Positions 35,743 through 45,993 of a DNA stretch of 64,000 bases are shown here, piece after piece. Location: assembly GCF_936916975.1 (NCBI RefSeq), contig NZ_CAKZGO010000004.1:1-64000 (forward strand), written 5' to 3'. How positions within the stretch are numbered: the first letter of the stretch is position 1; each line of letters begins with the position of its first letter. The DNA is from an uncultured Dongia sp. (GTDB lineage: Bacteria > Pseudomonadota > Alphaproteobacteria > Dongiales > Dongiaceae). A program made the translations under genes and the position numbers. The notes beneath the pieces were generated by a model. The model did not search any database. It saw only the letters and a program-made list of their open reading frames with translations, and was not told the DNA's origin.

Positions 35743-37308
35743 TTGCAGAGTAAGAATCAACAGCACGGCTGGCGCCGTCTTCTGGCGTCGACCGCGATGG
35801 TAGCCTTTTTGTCGCCGATCGCTCTCTTCGGCGCGACGGCGGCCAAAGCGGATGAGCTCAGCGCGGCGACGCTCAGCGATGGCAGCACCACTGCGTCGCT
35901 GGAGACGGGCCCGGAAGTCTTCGGGGCGACCCTGCCGCAGCCGCTCGATGCCGTGAATGCCGATCGCTACCGCGAAATCTTCCGCCGCCAGGCCCAGGGC
36001 GATTTCGCCGGGTCCGACCGGCTGATCAGCGACCTCACCGATCCCGCCTTGCTGGGCCATGTGCTCGCCAACCGCTATCTGGCGCCGGGCTATAAGAGCA
36101 AGCCGAAGGAACTCAGCGACTGGCTGAAATCCTATTCCAACCTGCCCGAGGCCGATGCGATCTACAAGCTGGCCGGAATCAAGGGTGTGAAGAAGGCGGC
36201 GCTCACCAAGCCGAAATTCGACATCACCCGTGTCGGCTCGCCGGATGGGAATTCCAGCGACAATGATCCGAACTGGAAGGCCGGCCTCGAATCCTGGCGC
36301 GGTCGCCAATACGAGCAGGCCGCCAAGCAGTTCGAGAAAGCCGCCGTCCGCACTGATTCCTCTGCCTGGGACCGTTCGGCCGCCGCCTATTGGGCGAGCC
36401 GCGCCCATGTGCGTGCCAAACATCCGGACAAGGTCAGCCATTGGCTGAAGGTCGCTGCAGAATTCCCGCGTACGTTCTATGGCCAGCTCGCCACCCGTGC
36501 GCTGGGCCTGGAGCCGCAATTCGATTGGCGCGTGCCGACGCTGACCGGCAGCCATGGCGCACAGCTGATGACCTCACGCATCGGCAAGCGGGCGTTGGGC
36601 CTTCTTCAGATCGGCCAGACTGATCTCGCGGAAAAAGAACTGCTCATCCTGCAGAGCGAAGCCGGTCCCGAGATCAGCGACGCGCTTGTTGCCATCTCTC
36701 AGGCCCATCGCCTCCCCTCGCTCGCCTTGAAGATCGGCGCTTGGCGCCAGCTCAAGGGCGGTGCGCGCATGGATGCCGCGCTCTATCCGCTGCCGTCGTG
36801 GAAGCCGGGCAATGGCTTTACCGTCGATCAGGCTTTGCTGTTCGCCGTCATGCGTCAGGAATCCGGCTTCAACCCCAACGCCGTCTCCGGCGCCGGTGCT
36901 GTCGGCCTGATGCAGCTGATGCCGGGGACGGCAAAGGCCATCGGTGCGCCTGCCGGCATGCGCCTCAAGGATCCGCTGACCTCGCTCGCCTATGGGCAGA
37001 AGTACATCCAGCGTCTGCTCGAAGATCCGGCCGTCAAAGGCGATCTGTTCATGATGGCAGCCGCCTATAACGCCGGCCCCGGCAATCTCGCCAAATGGAA
37101 GAAGAGCATCCGCGGCTCGGAAGATCCGTTGCTGTTCATCGAAAGCATGCCGTCGCTCGAGACCCGTAATTTCGTCGAGCGCGTGATCGGCGCATATTGG
37201 GTCTATCAGGCCCGCCTCGGCCAGCCGCAGCGTTCGCTGGAATCGGTCGCCAACGGTGCTTGGCCGACCTATCAGCGCGGCGACAACATCGCGGCCGCGT
37301 CCAACTAA
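35743..37308 (+). CDS. Periplasmic lytic murein transglycosylase (SLT domain)
   Basis: Cuts the glycan strands of peptidoglycan to form 1,6-anhydro ends. Signal peptide at residues 1-37 (WRRLLASTAMVAFLSPIALFGATAAKA). Residues about 60-330 are the helical superhelix seen in Slt70-type enzymes, and the C-terminal SLT domain has the catalytic Glu in VMRQESGFNPNAVSGAGAVGLMQLMPGTA and YNAGPGNLAKWK. 521 residues. The start is TTG, supported by AAGGGGGG 7 bases upstream. moaB begins 6 bases after its stop. Confidence 0.93.
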   Translation: MQSKNQQHGWRRLLASTAMVAFLSPIALFGATAAKADELSAATLSDGSTTASLETGPEVFGATLPQPLDAVNADRYREIFRRQAQGDFAGSDRLISDLTDPALLGHVLANRYLAPGYKSKPKELSDWLKSYSNLPEADAIYKLAGIKGVKKAALTKPKFDITRVGSPDGNSSDNDPNWKAGLESWRGRQYEQAAKQFEKAAVRTDSSAWDRSAAAYWASRAHVRAKHPDKVSHWLKVAAEFPRTFYGQLATRALGLEPQFDWRVPTLTGSHGAQLMTSRIGKRALGLLQIGQTDLAEKELLILQSEAGPEISDALVAISQAHRLPSLALKIGAWRQLKGGARMDAALYPLPSWKPGNGFTVDQALLFAVMRQESGFNPNAVSGAGAVGLMQLMPGTAKAIGAPAGMRLKDPLTSLAYGQKYIQRLLEDPAVKGDLFMMAAAYNAGPGNLAKWKKSIRGSEDPLLFIESMPSLETRNFVERVIGAYWVYQARLGQPQRSLESVANGAWPTYQRGDNIAAASN

Positions 37309-37314
37309 AGCTTC

Positions 37315-37851
37315 ATGTCTCGCATCGACGAGCAGCGCCCGTTCCTCGCCGTCAGGATCGCGATCCTGACTGTCTCCGACACGCGCACCGCCACCGATGA
37401 CCGTTCCGGCGACACGCTGGTCGAGTTGCTGACGCGCGACGGGCACACCCTCGCCGCACGAGCCATCGTCAAGGATGAAGTCTCCGCCATCGCCGGCCAG
37501 CTCTATGACTGGATCGAGAACCCGGATGTGGACGTGGTGATCTCGACCGGCGGTACCGGCGTCACCGGGCGTGATGTCACCCCGGAAGCCTTCGAGAGCG
37601 TATTCGAGAAAAAGATCGACGGCTTTGGCGAATTGTTCCGCTGGATTTCCTATCAGAAGATCAAGACCTCAACGATCCAGTCGCGGGCCGTGGGCGGCGT
37701 TGCCGGCGGCACCTATCTCTTCGCCCTGCCAGGCTCGCCCAGCGCCTGTCGCGATGGTTGGGACGAGATCCTCAAATGGCAGCTCGACTACCGCCACCTG
37801 CCCTGCAATCTCGTCGAGCTGATGCCGCGCCTCACGGAACATCTGAAGTAA
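37315..37851 (+). CDS. moaB: Molybdenum cofactor biosynthesis protein B
   Basis: MoaB/MogA-fold protein that adenylylates molybdopterin or supports that step. The motifs LTVSDTRTATDDRSGDTL, VVISTGGTGVTGRDVTPEA, GFGELFRWISYQKI and ALPGSPSACRDGWDEIL are diagnostic. 178 residues, normal. The gene starts 6 bases after the lytic transglycosylase, so the two are likely co-transcribed although functionally unrelated. Confidence 0.94.
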   Translation: MSRIDEQRPFLAVRIAILTVSDTRTATDDRSGDTLVELLTRDGHTLAARAIVKDEVSAIAGQLYDWIENPDVDVVISTGGTGVTGRDVTPEAFESVFEKKIDGFGELFRWISYQKIKTSTIQSRAVGGVAGGTYLFALPGSPSACRDGWDEILKWQLDYRHLPCNLVELMPRLTEHLK

Positions 37852-37981
37852 GACTGGGCATCTCAAATAGAACCCGCCCGGATATCTCGATTGCGGTAGC
37901 GCCGGCAGATCCATCGTGCCCGCCGCGGCGTATAGGTCGAGGCTGAAAAAGCCCAAACCCAACCGCATACCGCGAGGCACA

Positions 37982-38857
37982 ATGGCTGAGATCCACGCGC
38001 CGGCCCAGCCGTCGCCCCCTACCATGAGCGCGCGCGAGATCGCAGTGCGGGCCGAGAATATCGATTCCATGGCCTGGATGGACCAGTTTGCCGCCGCGCC
38101 ACCACATGTTGCCGAGATGCTCGGCCTGCGGTCGAGCCGGAACGATCTGCTGGCGATGGTCGGCAGCCGGATACCCTTCAGTCATTTCAACATGGTGCTG
38201 ACCCTAGGCTGTCCCGCACCGGTCGATGCGAACGCCTTTGACGCCATCGACGAATTCTACCGGCCGGGCGGCAGTTCGCATTGGGTATTGGTCAACGATC
38301 ACAGCTTGCCGTTCGACCTGGATGTTGAACTGTTGAGGCGAGGATACCAGGCGGCCGGCACGTGGGACCGCGTGATCCTGCAGGATACGCCGCGCGACAG
38401 ATGGCGCGCGCATGCGGCAGGCTGCGAGCGCGTCGATCACACCAATGCAGCGGATTGGACGGCGTTCATTATCGGCTGCTACGGCATGCCGGCGCCGATT
38501 GGCGACTGGCTCTATGCACTGGTCGGTCGGAAGGGCTGGGTTCATTTCCTGCGTCGCGAGAACGGCTTGCCGGGCGCCAAGATCGTCATGGTTCGAAGCG
38601 CCTTCATCGCCGATGACGGCTGGTGTTGGCTTGGCATCGATGCGCCGGTTCCCGGTGTCATGGCGCCCTGCTTCGACGACGATCAGAAGGTGACCGCAGC
38701 CCTGCTCCTGGCAGCGGCAGAGGCCGGGGCGACGCAATTTGTGAGCGATATCGAGGCGGTCAGTGATAGCCGTCAGGGCCCCGGCTACGCTGCCTGGTCA
38801 GCCCTCGGCTTCACCTGCAGCTATCGGCGGCGCCTGTTCAAGCGCGACGGGAAATGA
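37982..38857 (+). CDS. Hypothetical protein, possibly GNAT-acetyltransferase-like
   Basis: A 291-residue soluble protein not firmly recognised. Its C-terminal part resembles the end of GNAT acetyltransferases: a WCWLGIDAPVPGV strand, an Ala-rich helix (VTAALLLAAAEAGATQFVSDI) and AAWSALGFTCSYRRRLF, in which a helix is followed by GF and a beta strand. The acetyl-CoA pyrophosphate loop (R/Q-x-x-G-x-G/A) is not clear. The start at 37982 lacks a strong ribosome site and the frame opens further upstream. No signal peptide or membrane segment. Confidence 0.6.
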   Translation: MAEIHAPAQPSPPTMSAREIAVRAENIDSMAWMDQFAAAPPHVAEMLGLRSSRNDLLAMVGSRIPFSHFNMVLTLGCPAPVDANAFDAIDEFYRPGGSSHWVLVNDHSLPFDLDVELLRRGYQAAGTWDRVILQDTPRDRWRAHAAGCERVDHTNAADWTAFIIGCYGMPAPIGDWLYALVGRKGWVHFLRRENGLPGAKIVMVRSAFIADDGWCWLGIDAPVPGVMAPCFDDDQKVTAALLLAAAEAGATQFVSDIEAVSDSRQGPGYAAWSALGFTCSYRRRLFKRDGK

Positions 38858-38901
38858 TTATTCGTTCTTGAAATGTTCCAGTGCGCGTGGCAAGGTTTGC
38901 C

Positions 38902-40116
38902 ATGCGCTACGAACGTGATCCTGTCGACCCTTTTGAAGATTCCACGCGGCCCCAAACCGCCCGGAAAGGCCGCGGCGCCGTCACCAACCGGGCTGGCCGC
39001 TTCGAGCCGGGTCAGCGGCCGTTAGAGGACGATGGCTGGTCATCTAGCGAGGCTTTCTCCGGCCTCACCTTCAACGGCGCACCGGTCAGCCTCGTCGGCA
39101 GGAAGCCTGCGCCGAACACGGATGACGAACTGCCGCCGCTAAAGACGCATGTGGCGCTCGACAATGCGCGCTCGATTATCGCCCACAACAAATCACCCGA
39201 CATTCCCTTCGATCAATCGATCAATCCCTATCGTGGCTGCGAGCATGGCTGCATCTACTGCTATGCGCGGCCGACCCATGCCTATCTCGGTCATTCGCCG
39301 GGGCTCGATTTCGAGACCAAGCTCTACATGAAGGCGGACGCGGCGAAACTCCTGGAAAAGGAATTGCGCAAGCCCGGCTATAAGCCCAGCGTCATTGCCC
39401 TTGGTGCCAATACCGATTGTTACCAGCCGATCGAAAAGCGTTTTGGCATCACGCGCGAAGTCCTGCATGTGCTGTCGGCCTACAATCATCCGCTCGGCAT
39501 CACGACGAAATCGGCCAATGTCTTGCGCGACATCGACATCCTGGCGCCAATGGCGGCAAAGAAACTGGCCAAGGTCTATATCTCGGTGACGACGCTCGAC
39601 CGCGACCTCGCGCGCGTGATGGAACCGCGCGCTTCGACGCCGCAGAAGCGGCTCGAGGCCATCCGGAAATTGAGTGAGGCCGGCATCCCAGTCGGCGTCT
39701 CGGTGGCGCCGATCATTCCAGCCCTCACCGACCATGAGATCGAGCACATCGTGGAAGCAGCCCACGCCGCCGGCGCCAGCAGCGTCAATTGGACGCTGCT
39801 GCGACTGCCGCTCGAGATCAAGGATCTGTTCACCGAATGGCTCGAGGCGCATCATCCCTTACGCGCCAAGCGCGTGCTCGACATGGTGCGCGAATGCCGC
39901 GACGGCGCGCTTTATAAATCGGATTTCGGTGAACGCATGCGTGGCACCGGTCCCTACGCCACCCTCATCCGACAGCGCGTCCAGGCCGCCGCCAAGCGCT
40001 TTGGCATGAACGGCTATCGCTGGGATGTCGATACCAGCCTGTTCAAGGTGCCGGCCGATCGCATGACCGGGCCTGAGAAACCAGCAGACACGACGCAATT
40101 AAGCCTGTTCGGTTAA
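38902..40116 (+). CDS. PA0069-family radical SAM protein
   Basis: Radical SAM enzyme related to spore photoproduct lyase. The cluster motif is CEHGCIYCYARP (C-x3-C-x2-C, with the Arg-Pro-Thr that follows), after NPYRG. Other family marks are RKGRGAVTNRAGRFE at the N-terminus, ALGANTDCYQPIEK, GITTKSANVLRDIDIL and SVTTLDRDLARVMEPRASTPQKRLEAI. 404 residues from the ATG at 38902; a GTG at 38881 is an alternative. The last residues are QLSLFG, which match the consensus beta-sliding-clamp binding pentapeptide QL(S/D)LF, suggesting work at replication or repair sites. Its natural substrate is unknown. Confidence 0.9.
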   Translation: MRYERDPVDPFEDSTRPQTARKGRGAVTNRAGRFEPGQRPLEDDGWSSSEAFSGLTFNGAPVSLVGRKPAPNTDDELPPLKTHVALDNARSIIAHNKSPDIPFDQSINPYRGCEHGCIYCYARPTHAYLGHSPGLDFETKLYMKADAAKLLEKELRKPGYKPSVIALGANTDCYQPIEKRFGITREVLHVLSAYNHPLGITTKSANVLRDIDILAPMAAKKLAKVYISVTTLDRDLARVMEPRASTPQKRLEAIRKLSEAGIPVGVSVAPIIPALTDHEIEHIVEAAHAAGASSVNWTLLRLPLEIKDLFTEWLEAHHPLRAKRVLDMVRECRDGALYKSDFGERMRGTGPYATLIRQRVQAAAKRFGMNGYRWDVDTSLFKVPADRMTGPEKPADTTQLSLFG

Positions 40117-40197
40117 CGCGACATTCCTGTAAAAATCCGGAACGAATAGGTGCACCGCCGGTTCATGCGGTACCTGAATTTTCAAACGAGCCCATTT

Positions 40198-40533
40198 ATG
40201 AGAAAGCCATTTTTGATAGTCGCCGTCGCCATCGGCTTGTCTGTCGTCTGTACAATTGCACCAGCGATGTCATCAGCACGCGCCGACAATACAGCGGCAA
40301 CGACGCCCACTGAATTCGTGACAGCCAACGACGTCAGCTGCACCAATGGCGAGGTCCTGGATGACTCGACCGCCGCCCAGGCGCAGCAGCGGATCGAGGC
40401 CGTCGGCTATAGCGACGTCGAAATCCTTGCCAAGGGCTGCGACAATTTCTGGCATGCGACCGGCATCAAAGGCGGCGAGACGCGCAACCTCATCGTGACG
40501 CCTGATGGCGGTGTTTTGCCAGGCGGCAATTGA
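40198..40533 (+). CDS. Small secreted protein, paralogue A
   Basis: A 111-residue protein with a signal peptide (KPFLIVAVAIGLSVVCTIAPAMSSARA) and a mature part SCTNGEVLDDSTAAQAQQRIEAVGYSDVEILAKGCDNFWHATGIKGGETRNLIVTPDGGVLPGGN in outline: two Cys that may pair, a helix, then a PepSY-like alpha/beta unit with a strand ending in a Gly-rich tail. Function unknown. The gene at 40772 codes for a close paralogue with the same CTNGE, GCDNFWHATG and G-G-N ends, with a REP-like repeat between them. Confidence 0.8.
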   Translation: MRKPFLIVAVAIGLSVVCTIAPAMSSARADNTAATTPTEFVTANDVSCTNGEVLDDSTAAQAQQRIEAVGYSDVEILAKGCDNFWHATGIKGGETRNLIVTPDGGVLPGGN

Positions 40534-40547
40534 GGCGCGGAGAAATA

Positions 40548-40686
40548 CCCCCCTCCCCGACCCTCCCCCTCAAGGGGGGAGGGGGTTTCCACCGAGTAGT
40601 GGCGACAACTTCGTTCTAGTCCTCTCCCCCCTTGCCGACGAATGTCGGCATTCACCGACGGGGAGGGGGAGAGTTAGAGAGGGGGG
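40548..40686. repeat. REP/BIME-like intergenic repeat, copy 5
   Basis: Left arm 40548-40585 (CCCTCCCCCTCAAGGGGGGA type) and right arm 40621-40686, which includes CCGACGAATGTCGGCATTCACCGAC and the G/A-rich return. This copy carries the CTCAAG tip on the left and the CGACGAATGTCG insert on the right, so it joins features of the two arm classes. It separates the tandem secreted paralogues. Confidence 0.88.
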
Positions 40687-40771
40687 TGTGGAACGATCGG
40701 ACTCTGAGCCGAGGAACCCCTTCCCGGGTCTCGGGTTATTCCCCCAAACCGAACTTCTCATGAGGCTCATC

Positions 40772-41095
40772 ATGCGTGCCGTTCTTAGGACCATCGCTCT
40801 TTCCAGCGGCCTGCTCACCGCCATCGCCGTCACGCCCGCTTTGGCCGATAACGCCATCACCACGGCGCCGACCCAGCTCAGCCCTGCCAGCGGCAACAAC
40901 TGCACCAATGGCGAAATCATCGACGGCTCGACTGCCGAACAGGCGATCGCCAAGTTCCAGGCGGCCGGCTACAGCAACGTTCAGATCGTCGAAAAAGGCT
41001 GCGATAATTTCTGGCATGCAACCGGCGTGAAGGGTGGCCAGGGCGGCAACATCGTGCTCTCCCCCGACGGCATGGTCATGCCCGAAGGCAACTGA
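40772..41095 (+). CDS. Small secreted protein, paralogue B
   Basis: A 107-residue protein with a signal peptide (RTIALSSGLLTAIAVTPALA) and mature part resembling that of the gene at 40198: NNCTNGEIIDGSTAEQAIAKFQAAGYSNV, then EKGCDNFWHATGVKGG and SPDGMVMPEGN. Both mature proteins have two Cys at matching places. The start at 40772 has GAGG 6 bases upstream; an in-frame ATG at 40760 is possible. The pair arose by tandem duplication. Function unknown. Confidence 0.8.
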   Translation: MRAVLRTIALSSGLLTAIAVTPALADNAITTAPTQLSPASGNNCTNGEIIDGSTAEQAIAKFQAAGYSNVQIVEKGCDNFWHATGVKGGQGGNIVLSPDGMVMPEGN

Positions 41096-41132
41096 CGCCC
41101 AGCCTGGTTGCCCCAGCCTAGTTACCAGGGCG

Positions 41133-41603
41133 TCAGCTCGATAATTCCTCACACGTGCCACCGACCAATTTCTGGATCTTGAACGGATCACCTGGGGCCT
41201 GGCCAAGGACGGTGACCTCCGTGGCATCAGCCGGGGCATCGCCGCGGCTGACGAGGTCATAGCCGCCATCGCCCCTGGGCAGAAACTGGAAACAATAGTG
41301 GGCGGCGGGATCCAGGTCGTTATAGCTGTAGCAAACCTCGCTCCCCTCCAGCCACCATTTGCCGCGGAGGATATCCAGGCCGCGGACATAGATCGAGCGG
41401 CCGTTGGCACAGTGATATTCGCTCCATTTGAATTCGACCACGCCATCCTTCGTGTTGGCACCGAACAAGGTGTTGCCGGTGATGAGATGGCGTAATTCCG
41501 CCGGGTCGCCGATCACATCCCCTGTGCCTTGCGCGAAGGCAAATCCCGTCGCCAGGCTGCTGATGATCATCAGCACGCCGGCCAATCCACGCACCGCCCC
41601 CAT
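41133..41603 (-). CDS. Hypothetical secreted protein
   Basis: A 156-residue protein with a signal peptide (VRGLAGVLMIISSLATGFAFA). The mature part has ELRHLITGNTLFGANTKDG, YHCANGRSIYVRGLDILRGKWWLEGSEVCYSYNDLDPAAHYCFQF, with four to five Cys; this pattern of 'I-x-G-N-T' followed by a small beta-barrel with a WW and CY segment is seen in several uncharacterised secreted alphaproteobacterial proteins. Function unknown. Transcribed towards the end of paralogue B. Confidence 0.72.
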   Translation of the reverse strand: MGAVRGLAGVLMIISSLATGFAFAQGTGDVIGDPAELRHLITGNTLFGANTKDGVVEFKWSEYHCANGRSIYVRGLDILRGKWWLEGSEVCYSYNDLDPAAHYCFQFLPRGDGGYDLVSRGDAPADATEVTVLGQAPGDPFKIQKLVGGTCEELSS

Positions 41604-41790
41604 CCATTTAGCCCCAATATAGTTGCAACGTTCCGCGGCATTCCGGCACGCGCGATGGTCGTGCCGGGGCTACGATGACAAGCAATGGTGTCGAGGGCAA
41701 GCGATGGGAAAGGGGGCTGGCGTTATTCTGTCTTTGCTGCGACTCCCGGGACACAGCAATATACCGGCTGGAATTGCTGGAAGCTGGGAC

Positions 41791-42412
41791 ATGCCGGATT
41801 GGTCGTTTGAAATCGCTGCGGGGCTGCATGACGGGCAGATCATCTGCGGCGTCGATGAAGTAGGGCGCGGTCCGCTGGCCGGGCCGGTGCTGGCCTGTGC
41901 TGCCATCCTGGACCCGGCGCGGGTCCCGAAGAATCTGCAGCAACGCCTGGATGATTCCAAAAAGTTGAATGCGCAGATCCGCGCCGAGATTGCCGAGGCG
42001 CTGCGCGAGATCGTCGTCTTTGCGATCGCCGAGGCGAGCGTCGCCGAGATCGACGAGTTCAATATCTTACGCGCCAGCCACCTCGCAATGCGCCGCGCCG
42101 TGGCCGCGCTGGTGCAAATTCCCACCCATGCTTTGGTCGATGGCAACATGGCGCCGGGTCTGGCGTGTCAAACGACCTGTGTCATCCAGGGGGATGGAAA
42201 ATCGCTGTCCATCGCTGCCGCCTCGATTCTCGCGAAGGTGGAGCGGGACAAGATCATGAGTCAGCTGGCGCTCACCCATACCGTATATGGTTGGGAGCGC
42301 AATGCGGGGTACGGAACAGCCCACCATCTCAGTGCCATCAAGAGCCATGGCATCACCCCCCATCACCGACGGTCGTTTCGACCTGTCTCTGAGAACATTC
42401 CGATAACCGACT

Positions 42413-42414
<2 letters not shown>
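41791..42414 (+). CDS. rnhB: Ribonuclease HII
   Basis: Endonuclease that removes ribonucleotides and RNA primers from DNA-RNA hybrids. The catalytic acidic residues lie in ICGVDEVGRGPLAGPV (Asp, Glu), HALVDGNMAPG (Asp) and further in SILAKVERDKIM (Asp); YGWERNAGYGTAHHLSAIKSHG is the RNase HII end motif. The ATG at 41791 gives 207 residues; the open frame upstream lacks family features. It is followed by ccrM, as in Caulobacter and relatives. Confidence 0.94.
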
Positions 42415-43571
<1,157 letters not shown>

Positions 43572-43579
43572 TTTTTCTT

Positions 43580-43707
43580 ACCTCCCCCCTTGAGGGGGAG
43601 GTCGCGTGGAACACGCGGGCGGGGGTATCGGCGCATCAGTCTCGCTGCTTCTCAGCGGCGGAGAGATACCCCCCTCCCCGACCCTCCCCCTCAAGGGGGG
43701 AGGGGGA
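43580..43707. repeat. REP/BIME-like intergenic repeat, copy 6
   Basis: Two hairpin arms: 43580-43602 (CCTCCCCCCTTGAGGGGGAGG) and 43671-43707 (CCCTCCCCCTCAAGGGGGGA type), with GGAACACGCGGGCGGGGG in the centre. Both arms have the CTTGAG/CTCAAG tip. It lies between ccrM and the small membrane protein gene. Confidence 0.85.
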
Positions 43708-43815
43708 AGCAACCCGCACTTTCACCAGCAGACATCGTTGCCCAAATGTGAACGAGTCTCGCGCTCTCGCGATTGTGCCAAACACGTCCATCCTGCCCAA
43801 TTGCGATGGAGGTAT

Positions 43816-44109
43816 ATGATGTGGCAACTCATTGGCGTGACGCTGACGTTGACCTTGCGATGGCCGATCTATGTTGCTTCCGCAATATCCATGGCGCTGT
43901 TTGCGGCGCGGAATCACTCTTCCCAGGCATGGCCATACTTCGCCATCGTCGCCATAGGCGCTGTGCTGCTTGCCGCCTTGGATTGGATGAGTATTAGCCT
44001 GAGCTCTGACCGAGAGCTCGGCCCGATGGCCAAATTCACAACATATCTGGCGATCGAAAGCGCGCTGAGTGCGTTCGTTTGTATGGCGACGATCGTCGCT
44101 TTCAAATAG
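43816..44109 (+). CDS. Hypothetical small membrane protein
   Basis: A 97-residue protein with three hydrophobic helices (LIGVTLTLTLRWPIYVASAISMALFAA, YFAIVAIGAVLLAALDW, YLAIESALSAFVCMATIVAF). GGAGG lies 4-6 bases before two adjacent ATG codons (43816 and 43819). Not recognised. Lower G+C than its neighbours. Confidence 0.6.
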   Translation: MMWQLIGVTLTLTLRWPIYVASAISMALFAARNHSSQAWPYFAIVAIGAVLLAALDWMSISLSSDRELGPMAKFTTYLAIESALSAFVCMATIVAFK

Positions 44110-44126
44110 GGACCCGATAGAGGTAA

Positions 44127-45206
44127 CTAAACCAACTTCCCCAACCCATGCTCAACCACTTTTCGCATGACCGTCGGCAGCGCCACGTTGCCGAGATTGT
44201 CGATCTCGACCCATTGATAGCGTGGGTCGGGCTTCACACCCGTGGCCGCGAACACGATCAGATGCAAAGCAAAATGGGTGAAGACGTGGGTGACGCCGCC
44301 ATCCAGCCGGCGCCACTTGAGTTTCGCGGGAGCAAGCTCGTCGGCCATGCCTTCGTCGAAAGCCTGCCCCAGCCAGTCGCTGGTCGGCACTTGCATCATG
44401 CCGCCAAGGAGCCCCTTCTCCGGGCGTTTCTCCAGCGCGATGCGCCCCTGTTTGTCGAGCATGACATAGCAAAGGCCGAACCGTTGCGGCCGCGCGGCCT
44501 TCGGCAGTTTCTTGGGGTAGGCCTCCATGTCGCCGGCGGCGTGCGCGGCACAGATCTCGCGCCAGGGGCATAAGATGCATTTCGGTTTCGTCGGCGTGCA
44601 GATGGTGGCGCCGAGATCCATGATCGCCTGCGCGTAATCGCCCGGCCGTTTTTGCGGCGTGAAACGCGACGCCAGTTCACGCAATTCTTCCTTGGCCTTC
44701 GGCAAGGGCGTCGCCACACGGTAAAGCCGCGCCATGACGCGTTCGACATTGCCGTCGAGGATGGTGGTCGGCCGGTCAAAGGCGATGGCCGCCACGGCGG
44801 CGGCCGTGTAAGGGCCGATGCCGGGCAGGCCGCGCAATCCGTCCTCGGTATCGGGGAAGACGCCGCGATGGTCCGCCACCACGGCCTCGGCGCATTTCTT
44901 CAAGTTCCGGGCGCGGGCGTAATAGCCGAGACCGGCCCAGGCTGTCAGCACATCATCAAGCGGGGCTGCGGCGAGGTTCTGGACGCGCGGCCAGCGCTTG
45001 AGAAAGTCCTGATAGTAGGGGCCGACAGTCACGACCGTGGTCTGCTGCAGCATGATTTCAGCGAGCCAGACATGATAGGGATCGGCGTACTCGCCAGGGG
45101 CGGAGCGCCAGGGCAGATGACGGCGATGGCGGTCATACCAGGCGAGCAAGAGGCTTGCCTGGTTATCGCTGGCATCGGCTGTGGCTTTTGGCTGTTTGCG
45201 CGGCAT
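44127..45206 (-). CDS. mutY: A/G-specific adenine glycosylase
   Basis: Removes adenine paired with 8-oxoguanine. N-terminal catalytic domain: WRSAPGEYADPYHVWLAEIMLQQTTV (Glu near the catalytic site), HhH motif GLPGIGPYTAAAVAAIAF with the catalytic Asp in TTILDGNVERV. The [4Fe-4S] site is CTPTKPKCILCPWREIC (C-x6-C-x2-C-x5-C). The C-terminal NUDIX-like domain recognises 8-oxoG. 359 residues from ATG 45206; divergent from dciA with 25 bases between start codons. Confidence 0.95.
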   Translation of the reverse strand: MPRKQPKATADASDNQASLLLAWYDRHRRHLPWRSAPGEYADPYHVWLAEIMLQQTTVVTVGPYYQDFLKRWPRVQNLAAAPLDDVLTAWAGLGYYARARNLKKCAEAVVADHRGVFPDTEDGLRGLPGIGPYTAAAVAAIAFDRPTTILDGNVERVMARLYRVATPLPKAKEELRELASRFTPQKRPGDYAQAIMDLGATICTPTKPKCILCPWREICAAHAAGDMEAYPKKLPKAARPQRFGLCYVMLDKQGRIALEKRPEKGLLGGMMQVPTSDWLGQAFDEGMADELAPAKLKWRRLDGGVTHVFTHFALHLIVFAATGVKPDPRYQWVEIDNLGNVALPTVMRKVVEHGLGKLV

Positions 45207-45231
45207 GGCGCCGGACCTTAGACTGCCGCCC

Positions 45232-45789
45232 ATGAGCGCCCAAGAAGAAAAACCGAAACCCAAACCCGCAGAGTCGGAACGCCGCAACCGGCTGTCGGCG
45301 CTGGCGAGCAACGTCCCACACCTCACCAAGCTCGCTTTGGGTCGCAAGGGTTTTGCCGAAGCCGGCCTCATCGGCGAATGGCCGCTCATCGTCGGCGAGG
45401 AGATTTCGCGCCTCGCTGTCCCGGTGAAGCTGCGCCTGCCGCGCCCGAAAGGCGACAAAGCTGCAGTGGCCGTCACAGTTGATGGGATCGCCCCTGGCCG
45501 GATCGCCCCCAACATCGCCGGCGGCACGCTCACCTTGCGGGCGAGCCCGGCGGCCAGCCTCGAGGTGCAGCATTTGAAGCCGCGCATCCTGGAGCGCATC
45601 ACGCGCTATTTCGGTTATCCCGCCATCACCGAGATCAAAATCGAGATCGGCGATCGCCGGAAAGCAGCGCCCAAGGCACGGCGGCCCGCTTCCGGGCCCG
45701 CGACGCAGCCGGACCTTTCCAAGGTCACCGATCCCGACATTCGCGAAGCCTTGCGGCGACTCGGGGCGGCCCGCGCCAAGCGGCCCTAA
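45232..45789 (+). CDS. dciA: DciA/DUF721 family protein, probable helicase-loading factor
   Basis: A 185-residue DUF721 protein. DciA helps load the replicative helicase DnaB in bacteria lacking DnaC. The KH-like domain covers about residues 30-140 (LTKLALGRKGFAEAGLIGEWPLIVGEEISRLAVPVKL, then GTLTLRASPAASLEVQHLKPRILERITRYFGYPAITEIKI). A lysine/proline-rich tail with an I-REALRRLGAARAK end follows. ATG at 45232 is preferred; the frame extends upstream. It leads into dsbA and smc in the order typical of this class. Confidence 0.85.
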   Translation: MSAQEEKPKPKPAESERRNRLSALASNVPHLTKLALGRKGFAEAGLIGEWPLIVGEEISRLAVPVKLRLPRPKGDKAAVAVTVDGIAPGRIAPNIAGGTLTLRASPAASLEVQHLKPRILERITRYFGYPAITEIKIEIGDRRKAAPKARRPASGPATQPDLSKVTDPDIREALRRLGAARAKRP

Positions 45790-45993
45790 AGCCCCGGAAA
45801 CATTGGCCAAGCATCAGATTCCGGCTGGACAATGGGCGACTCGCCCGAATCCAACGGCTTACGCGGCGACGTTCAACAGGGCGCATGCGCCCGGCCGGCA
45901 GGTCACCGATCCCTTGCTTGCAAGCCCCCCTGAATCCTGCCAAATAGCGGCGAAATCGGGCCTCAATTTCCGGGCCCCGAAAGGGAGGTTCTG

